DNA of 64,000 bases from Longibacter salinarum. Its GTDB lineage: Bacteria > Bacteroidota > Rhodothermia > Rhodothermales > Salinibacteraceae. The translations under genes were made by a program, and so were the position numbers. Location of the stretch: assembly GCF_002554795.1 (NCBI RefSeq), contig NZ_PDEQ01000004.1, positions 186,001 to 250,000 of the forward strand. The letters run 5' to 3'. Of this stretch, positions 58,693 through 64,000 are shown one piece after another. Numbering within the stretch: the stretch's first letter is position 1; every line of letters starts with the position of its first letter. The notes below the pieces were generated by a model. It did not search any database. It saw only the letters and a program-made list of their open reading frames with translations, and was not told the DNA's origin.

Positions 58693-59273
58693 AATCCGTC
58701 GAGCGCCTCGCGCAGGTCTCGCAGCGCGTGTGAGACGTGATTCTCGATCGTCTTCCGCGTCACGTCCAGGGCCTCAGCCGCTTCCCGGTAACTCAGGCCT
58801 TCAAGAAAGCAGAGGCGGAAGGCAGCACGACGGCGTTCCGGTAGCGTCTCGATCGCCGCGTCCACGGTTTCCCGTAGCAGCGAAACTTGCGTTTCGGCCT
58901 CCGGCGAACGCGTAGAGCTGTCAGGCTGAAGGTCCAGGTCCACGTCTGGTGTCTCGTCCCGGTCCCGGAAAAAGTTGAGTGTCCGCGTGTAGCCGATGCG
59001 GAACAGGTAGGACCGAAGCGAACGGTCTGGATCAATCTTGCTGCGATGGGTCCAAACGTACACGAACGCATTCTGGACGATATCCGCCGCATCGCTCTCG
59101 GGTACGCCGCGACTGCAGATGTAGCCAAACAGACGTCCGTGGTGTCGGTCGAAAAACGCCCGAAAGGCCTCTTGATCTCCCTCGCGGATCTGGCGAGCCA
59201 GCTCTTGCGCTTCCGGTCCATCACGAAGTGCGAGACCGAGAAGGACGAGACCGAGAGCCGTCGTTGGCGACAT
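58683..59273 (-). CDS. FecI/RpoE-like ECF sigma factor
   Basis: An ECF sigma factor of 196 residues. Region 2 covers about 28-95 (EGDQEAFRAFFDRHHGRLFGYI, DAADIVQNAFVYVW) and region 4 about 135-190 (LPERRRAAFRLCFLEGLSYR, EAAEALDVTRKTIENHVSHA). The first 20 residues are unusually hydrophobic (LGLVLLGLAL), so the true start may be internal. It heads the signalling set with the lipoprotein, FecR and STN receptor. Expected model: ligand binding to the receptor releases the sigma through FecR (established for FecA/FecR/FecI). Confidence 0.94.
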   Translation of the reverse strand: MSPTTALGLVLLGLALRDGPEAQELARQIREGDQEAFRAFFDRHHGRLFGYICSRGVPESDAADIVQNAFVYVWTHRSKIDPDRSLRSYLFRIGYTRTLNFFRDRDETPDVDLDLQPDSSTRSPEAETQVSLLRETVDAAIETLPERRRAAFRLCFLEGLSYREAAEALDVTRKTIENHVSHALRDLREALDGFEM

Positions 59274-59335
59274 ACGTAGGGTTCAAACGCGAGGAATAGG
59301 GCGACCGAACGGTTAGGTGTCCGGCAGAGGGGAGC

Positions 59336-60883
59336 TTACGCCGACTCCAACCAGCGATCTACAGCGCCTTCGATAGAAAACGTGTCGTCGGGATCGAAGG
59401 AAAACTCGCGATGGACCCAATCGCCACTTCCGTCGCCGACCGGCTCGTACATGTTGCGAAATTCGTCGGCTCTGTCGATGATGCTCCGAAGAGCATCGGC
59501 CGCGCGGTCCACGTCCTCTTTCGTATTGTAGAGGCCAAACGAGATGCGCACCATGCCCGGCTGCTCACGCGGCGGCGCGCCATCTCCTGCCGCAGCATCC
59601 TCCGGGCCGCATGTATCGGTACAGTCCGCCGGCGCCACACCGCGCTCGTCGCTGATGCCAAGCAATTGTCGCACAAACGGCTGTGCACAGAAGCACTCGT
59701 TGCGGACGGCGATGCCGTAGTAGTCGTTGAGAATCGCCGTGACGAGTCCGTGCGGAAGGCCCTCCAGGTTGAACGTGACGACGCCGATGCGCTCCGCCAC
59801 CTCGAGCCGATGCGAGCCGTAGATATGCAGGCCTTCAATCGCCTCGAATTTCGTCAACGCATATTGCGTGAGTTCGCGCTCGTCCTCGGCCACGAGGTCC
59901 ATCCCGATCCGTCCGAGGAGGTACAGCGTCGCAGCCAGCAAGAAGGCACCGGGCAAGTTTGGCGTTCCGGTTTCCTCTCGTTCCGGTAGGTCATCCGTGA
60001 CGACGTAGCGCTCCGTATCGACGAACTCCACGATGCCTCCGCCCACCTCCTGAGGCTCAAGTCCAGCAAACAGATCCTTCCGCGCGACAATAACGCCCGG
60101 ACTTCCCGGCGCGTAAATCTTGTGTCCGCTCATGCAGAGCACGTCGATCCGTTCTTCAGGATCGTTGCCCTGCATCGAGAGCGGGACGTGAGCGGCCGAC
60201 TGCGCGGCGTCCACCACGCAGAGCGCGCCGACAGCGTGCGCCATTCGAGCGATGTTGTGAATCGGATTCACGATCCCGGTCACGTTCGACGCAGCAGTTA
60301 CCGCGACGTAGTTCAGCCGATCCGCGTGGGCATCGATGGCCTCCTGCAGGGCGTCCATGTCGACGCGGCCCGCCTCCCCATTGGTGTCGTGCTCCAGCGG
60401 CACGTGAACGACCTCGCCCGCGTGCTTTCGGTGCGGTAGGTCGTTTGCGTGATGCTCCATCATCGTCGTGATCACCACGTCGCGATCCGGACGCTGTTCG
60501 GTCAGTACGCGCGCCATGCGGTTCAACCCACCGGTGACACCGTTCCCGCAGAAAATGACCGTGTCATCGTCGTCCGCCCCGACGAAATCAGCCACGATGT
60601 CATGACTTCGGTGGTAAACCTCCGTCATAATTCGCGCACCGAAGTGAAGCTGCGAATGCGTATTCGCGTAGTGGGCCATCGCCTGCTGCACGATGTCCTC
60701 GGCGACCGACAGCCGCAGATTCGACGCGGCGCTGTCGAGATACGTGCGTTTCGATGTCGAGCCATCCGCCAATGGGTAGGTCGTGTTGAGCCCGGAAAAG
60801 GCCGTACGGAGAGCCTCCAGACGGCGGTGGCGCTCGGCCAGTGTCCCGAGCGGGTCGATGTGCGTTCGGACCGTGGAATCCAT
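59336..60883 (-). CDS. class V aminotransferase, cysteine desulfurase-like
   Basis: A PLP enzyme of the NifS/SufS/CsdA fold, 515 residues from the ATG at 60883 (an ATG 13 codons upstream is possible). This is about 100 residues longer than SufS. PLP-site features are TMMEHHANDLPHR, VDAAQSAAHVPL and the Schiff-base Lys in MSGHKIYAPG (about 254). The active-site Cys of SufS (RTGHHCA loop) aligns with the second Cys of RNECFCAQP (about 395). Just after it there is a Cys-containing insert (ADCTDTCGPED, about 412-430). It could be a desulfurase or another sulfur- or amine-handling class V enzyme. No suf or isc genes are near. Confidence 0.88.
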   Translation of the reverse strand: MDSTVRTHIDPLGTLAERHRRLEALRTAFSGLNTTYPLADGSTSKRTYLDSAASNLRLSVAEDIVQQAMAHYANTHSQLHFGARIMTEVYHRSHDIVADFVGADDDDTVIFCGNGVTGGLNRMARVLTEQRPDRDVVITTMMEHHANDLPHRKHAGEVVHVPLEHDTNGEAGRVDMDALQEAIDAHADRLNYVAVTAASNVTGIVNPIHNIARMAHAVGALCVVDAAQSAAHVPLSMQGNDPEERIDVLCMSGHKIYAPGSPGVIVARKDLFAGLEPQEVGGGIVEFVDTERYVVTDDLPEREETGTPNLPGAFLLAATLYLLGRIGMDLVAEDERELTQYALTKFEAIEGLHIYGSHRLEVAERIGVVTFNLEGLPHGLVTAILNDYYGIAVRNECFCAQPFVRQLLGISDERGVAPADCTDTCGPEDAAAGDGAPPREQPGMVRISFGLYNTKEDVDRAADALRSIIDRADEFRNMYEPVGDGSGDWVHREFSFDPDDTFSIEGAVDRWLESA

Positions 60884-61261
60884 ATCGAAAAAGGGAACCG
60901 GTGCGAGAAAACGGTGAGTCAACGGGCTTCACGTTCTGCCGGGAGCGGGTGCCTGCACTACAGATTACAGCACATCCTGTCGCAACAGGTACGAACTTCG
61001 CGAATCAGAGAGCAGGGCATGCGCCGGGAATCTCGTTGAATTGTGACGAATAACGTACGAGAGAGCGCCGAAAGAAGCATCCGCACATCAAGCAATTTGC
61101 ATCAAGGTCGTGCGAGTCTGAGTATGACCGACGCGCGTGCTCGGATCGCGGGGACGCGCACATCTGTCCTGCAATTCCACTCGTCGACTCTCATGCGTAC
61201 GGATTCGCTATCTGAGATCCTCCGTTCTCTGCACATTCCCTGCTGCTCGCCGGGTACACGG

Positions 61262-62068
61262 ATGCACGTGCAAATGGCCTGGCTTATACTCATCGTAGCT
61301 GCCTCCGCCCTTCCCGCGACGGGACAAACCCTTTTTACGCGTCCGTACCTGCCGTCCACCCTATCGGTTGAGGCGGTGCGTCCGGCGTACGAAAATGGTC
61401 AACTCAGTTCAACAACCGGCGCTCTGTTTTTCACGGGCTCGTATACGCTCGACAAAAACATCGAACTCATTGGGGAGCTTCCGGTCGCGCACGCAGACGG
61501 CGAAACCATCTCGTCCACTACCGCGCTGGGAAACCCGTTGCTCGGCCTCGGACTCAGCAGTACCCGGATTCCCTTTCTGGTTGAGATCGGCGTCCGTTTT
61601 CCGGTATCGAGCGGTGATGTCGCGACGCAGCTCGCGCAAGCTGCCGATTACGGGCGAGGGGCAGCTTTTCTGGAGAAGGAGAAGCAGGCGTACCTCCTAG
61701 CAAACACGCGCTTTATGCTCGGGCGCAAGACCTCCATACGGCTTCGAAGTGGATTGGCGTTTGGCATCTTCGAAGAGGCGGATACGTCAGGTACCGACGT
61801 CACCCAACGCGATCTGCGACTCCGATATGCCGTGCAGGTCTGGCGAGAGGGCGACAGGCTCATCACGGGCGCCTCGTTCACCGGCCGCGGAATCACTACT
61901 GCCCCCGGCAGCTATAGCGACAAAAGCCGTCATCACTTCGCGTTTTCCGCCCTGCTTGACTTCGAGCGCATCGCTCCGGGCATTACCATCGGGATTCCGC
62001 TAAATGCTGAAGATCGAGAATTGGCTTCATTCATCTTCGGGGCCAGCCTGGATTTACGGCTCTGGTAA
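61262..62068 (+). CDS. putative outer-membrane beta-barrel protein A
   Basis: A 268-residue protein from the ATG at 61262, which gives a signal peptide (hydrophobic core at about 5-17, cleavage near the ATGQ at about 22). The frame is open for 73 more codons upstream, but these look non-coding. The mature part alternates hydrophobic and polar residues as in a small barrel (FLVEIGVRFPV, TSIRLRSGLAFGIFEE, ITIGIPL) and ends with SFIFGASLDLRLW, a barrel-like last strand. It shares the pattern LGNP..G...(S/E).GVR.P(V/I) with the next gene and is probably its paralogue. Function unknown. Confidence 0.8.
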   Translation: MHVQMAWLILIVAASALPATGQTLFTRPYLPSTLSVEAVRPAYENGQLSSTTGALFFTGSYTLDKNIELIGELPVAHADGETISSTTALGNPLLGLGLSSTRIPFLVEIGVRFPVSSGDVATQLAQAADYGRGAAFLEKEKQAYLLANTRFMLGRKTSIRLRSGLAFGIFEEADTSGTDVTQRDLRLRYAVQVWREGDRLITGASFTGRGITTAPGSYSDKSRHHFAFSALLDFERIAPGITIGIPLNAEDRELASFIFGASLDLRLW

Positions 62069-62199
62069 GAACAGAGTGTCGGTCTAACGCCGAACAAAAA
62101 TAAAAAAGTATGGTATCAATTATGTAAGTTTACATTTTAATACATACATTTATAGCCGTGTCTATCTGATCGTCTCTCATTTAGCTATCTCATCTTGAC
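62069..62199. promoter_or_regulatory. AT-rich promoter region of barrel protein B
   Basis: This 131-bp spacer is the most AT-rich patch in the window. It holds the near-palindrome TGTAAGTTTACA (62123-62134) and TACATACATTTATAG, about 35-75 bp before the next start. It is probably a separately regulated promoter; no regulator can be named. Confidence 0.45.
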
Positions 62200-63015
62200 A
62201 TGAGATCTCTTCAGACCGGCTTCCTCTCCCTTCTGTTCGTTCTTCTCATCTCTGGGTCCACCGCGGCCCAGCCTGTCACGCAAGCACCCGCGCGGTCGGG
62301 CGATTATGTCGCCGTCGACTGGAATAAGCCCGTATTTAGCGTGCCGACGGTTTTCGAATCCTTGTCTTCCGCCGCTTTTGTATCCGGACGAGTAAGCATC
62401 AATAAGACCGTCCGACTCGTCGCTGATCTTCCTTTTGGATACGGCGCTATTGATGCAAACTATGTTTCTTCGGATCAATACATATCGGACGTGGGACTCG
62501 GCAATCCGTACATCGGCATCGAATACGCAAGCGGACATCATTTCCTGCTTGAATCTGGTGTTCGACTGCCGATCAACACTGTCGACAAAGCCCCTCTAGC
62601 CTCGGTGATCGGCCAAATTGCCGTCACGAATCGAGTGATGGCTTTCGTTCCGGACTACCTGACGATGTATGCCGTCGGCAATTACGTGCACACGCTCGAG
62701 GATTCACCCATTGAGTTTCGACTTCGAGGAGGTCCGGCCTTTGCCCTCTTCACCGGCGACGCCAGCGGGAGCAACGAGATGCTTGCCATCATCGACCTGG
62801 GAGGCTGGTACGTCGGAGAAACGTACGAACTCGGTGTTGGATATTCGTCACGCGTCGTCCTTGGAGAAGATGCCCAGTCCGAACTCGGGGTCTCCGGGTT
62901 CGCACGCGTGAAGGGCGTGTATCCGGGTCTTACCCTCGGTGTACCGGTAGGCGACGGCCTCCGTGACAGCGTGAGCTTTATTCTAGGCGCCACCATCCGT
63001 GTGCCGATCAACTAA
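62200..63015 (+). CDS. putative outer-membrane beta-barrel protein B
   Basis: A 271-residue protein with a clear signal peptide (hydrophobic core at about 7-19, cleavage after STAAQ near 24). The mature part looks like a small outer-membrane barrel, rich in Gly/Ser and aromatic residues in alternating strands (VRLVADLPFGYGAI, HFLLESGVRLPI, YELGVGYSSRVVLG), ending SFILGATIRVPIN. It resembles the preceding gene in layout and in its DVGLGNPYIGIEY segment, suggesting a tandem duplication. Ligand or role unknown. Confidence 0.82.
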   Translation: MRSLQTGFLSLLFVLLISGSTAAQPVTQAPARSGDYVAVDWNKPVFSVPTVFESLSSAAFVSGRVSINKTVRLVADLPFGYGAIDANYVSSDQYISDVGLGNPYIGIEYASGHHFLLESGVRLPINTVDKAPLASVIGQIAVTNRVMAFVPDYLTMYAVGNYVHTLEDSPIEFRLRGGPAFALFTGDASGSNEMLAIIDLGGWYVGETYELGVGYSSRVVLGEDAQSELGVSGFARVKGVYPGLTLGVPVGDGLRDSVSFILGATIRVPIN

Positions 63016-63342
63016 CTGAGATCGGTCGCTCTCACGAAATAGTGAGTGACTTGGGAGTACTTCAATAAGCGGCTCGCTGGCCGACGCCTCTCAGACCGAG
63101 CTTGGCGCATCTACCGTCGCAACGTTCGGCAGTTTCTCGCCAGGCGTCATCTTCGTCGTCCTCGCAGATGCAGGTCGGGATGAGCGGTCGGGTCCCGCGG
63201 GATTAAATCGGTCCGTTCGCGTCCGTGCCCCCTCCAGGCAAACGACAAACGGCTCGGTGTCCGCGAAAACTGGACACTGAGCCGCTTTTTTGCCTACGAA
63301 CTTGATCCCACATTTCTATCGTAGCGAGATCGATATCACGCG
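63016..63342. other. gene-free spacer between barrel protein B and rpoN
   Basis: About 330 bp with no credible frame. The only feature found is the terminator hairpin at 63248-63291. Confidence 0.55.
63248..63291 (+). terminator. rho-independent terminator
   Basis: A 13-bp stem (CGGCTC.GTGTCC / GGACAC.GAGCCG) followed by C and a run of six T. Lies between the convergent barrel gene and rpoN; 230 bp separate it from the barrel stop codon. Confidence 0.88.
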
Positions 63343-64000
63343 CTACGCCTCAACTCCCTCTGGCTCTTGCTCCGGCTCCTGTTCCCCGTCCTCATCGAGC
63401 ACGATCTGCTTCCGGAGGCGCGCTACCGGGATGCTCAAATGCTTGCGGTACTTCGACACCGTACGGCGAGCGATTTTGAAACCTTTCTCTTCCAGCTTGT
63501 CGGCGAGCTTCTGGTCGGAGTATGGGGACGTCTTGTCCTCCGCGTCGACAATTTGCTGTAGCACCGCCTTCACCTCCTTGTTCGACACCTCATCTCCGTC
63601 AACCGTCTCCAGACCTTCCGAGAAAAAGTACTTGAGTTCGTAGACTCCGAACTCCGACTGCACGTACTTGCCGTTCACGACACGGCTGACGGTCGAAATG
63701 TCCATGTCGATGATCTCCGCAATGTCCTGCAGAATCATCGGCTTCAGGTTGCCCTCGCCATACCTGAAGAAGTCCTCTTGCAGTTGGACAATGGCATCCA
63801 TCACCAGCGTCATCGTGTGCCGGCGCTGGTTAATCGAATTGATGAACCAACGAGCGGAGTCGAACTTGTTCTTCAGAAACTGCTTCGTCTCCTTGTCGAT
63901 GTCTTTTTTGTTGCCGCTGGCCTTCGCCTTCTTCTTTTTCTTCTTCTCCCGCTTCTTCTGAGCCCGAAGCTTCTCCAGCATCTTGCGGTAATGACGCGAG
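63343..64000 (-). CDS. rpoN: RNA polymerase sigma-54 factor, C-terminal part (cut by window end)
   Basis: The frame stays open to the window edge (reading SRHYRK before the internal Met at 63981), so this is the C-terminal ~218 residues of a longer protein. Present are a core-binding-region end with a Lys-rich stretch (REKKKKKKAKASG), the helix-turn-helix-containing DNA-binding domain (LQDIAEIIDMDISTVSRVV) and the RpoN box (ARRTVSKYRKHL). The C-terminus is an acidic tail (DEDGEQEPEQEPEG) absent from most RpoN proteins. Sigma-54 directs transcription from -24/-12 promoters with AAA+ activators. None is encoded in this window. Confidence 0.96.
   Translation of the reverse strand, partial: SRHYRKMLEKLRAQKKREKKKKKKAKASGNKKDIDKETKQFLKNKFDSARWFINSINQRRHTMTLVMDAIVQLQEDFFRYGEGNLKPMILQDIAEIIDMDISTVSRVVNGKYVQSEFGVYELKYFFSEGLETVDGDEVSNKEVKAVLQQIVDAEDKTSPYSDQKLADKLEEKGFKIARRTVSKYRKHLSIPVARLRKQIVLDEDGEQEPEQEPEGVEA

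Overview
The window is a chromosomal segment from what looks like a member of the Bacteroidota/Rhodothermota branch (order Rhodothermales, Salinibacter/Longibacter-like; inferred from gene content, not proven). Pointers are a GC-rich genome, CarboxypepD-like TonB receptors, a DUF4397 lipoprotein, a FecI/FecR/STN-TonB system, proteins with acidic tails (L25, UvrA) as in moderate halophiles, and a Brp/Blh retinal-forming enzyme. Housekeeping genes are intact and unrelated operons are mixed, so this is ordinary chromosome with small decayed or mobile-looking islands, not a prophage or plasmid.

Layout. 0.3-1.4 kb: serC. 1.6-1.9 kb: a 16-copy octamer array and degenerate heptads. 2.1-7.8 kb: a complete tripartite RND efflux operon (adaptor, inner-membrane pump, TolC-like channel). 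8.3-11.1 kb: a possible zinc-ribbon protein, a fasciclin-domain protein, a Brp/Blh beta-carotene dioxygenase and an FKBP prolyl isomerase. 11.2-14.5 kb: an ECF sigma factor followed by a membrane Ser/Thr kinase with TPRs. 15.5-18.1 kb: a membrane protein, a winged-helix regulator and a DUF4173 membrane protein, with matching 17-bp inverted repeats before the first and third genes. 18.3-21.1 kb: an SDR oxidoreductase, a four-helix-bundle (S23-type) gene between inverted repeats, and an M24 peptidase. 21.3-25.2 kb: a TonB receptor and a small conserved-looking acidic protein. 25.4-25.7 kb: a repeat-rich spacer. 25.7-29.8 kb: uvrA and a DtxR/MntR-type regulator.

30.2-37.4 kb: a DUF3857/transglutaminase-fold protein without its catalytic residues, the remnant of a second copy, an M14 carboxypeptidase, a DUF4397 lipoprotein and an Asp/Glu racemase. 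37.7-40.8 kb: tRNA-Gln, prs, rplY (L25/Ctc), pth. 41.0-45.3 kb: a membrane pyrophosphatase and a 2-oxo-acid dehydrogenase E2. 45.4-53.2 kb: a CheB-CheR-PAS-histidine kinase fusion, an unknown membrane protein, a tyrosine recombinase-fold protein that has lost both catalytic arginines, and a K+ channel gene broken by two frameshifts. 53.6-59.3 kb: ECF sigma, lipoprotein, FecR anti-sigma and STN-type TonB transducer. 59.3-60.9 kb: a class V aminotransferase (cysteine desulfurase-like). 61.3-63.0 kb: two related outer-membrane barrel candidates. 63.3 kb to the end: the C-terminal part of rpoN.

The most interesting signals are the paired operators around the winged-helix regulator, the arginine-less recombinase, the inverted-repeat-bounded four-helix-bundle cassette, and several families of short tandem or dispersed intergenic repeats that recur across the window. 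All functional statements rest on motifs read by eye; no database search was run.
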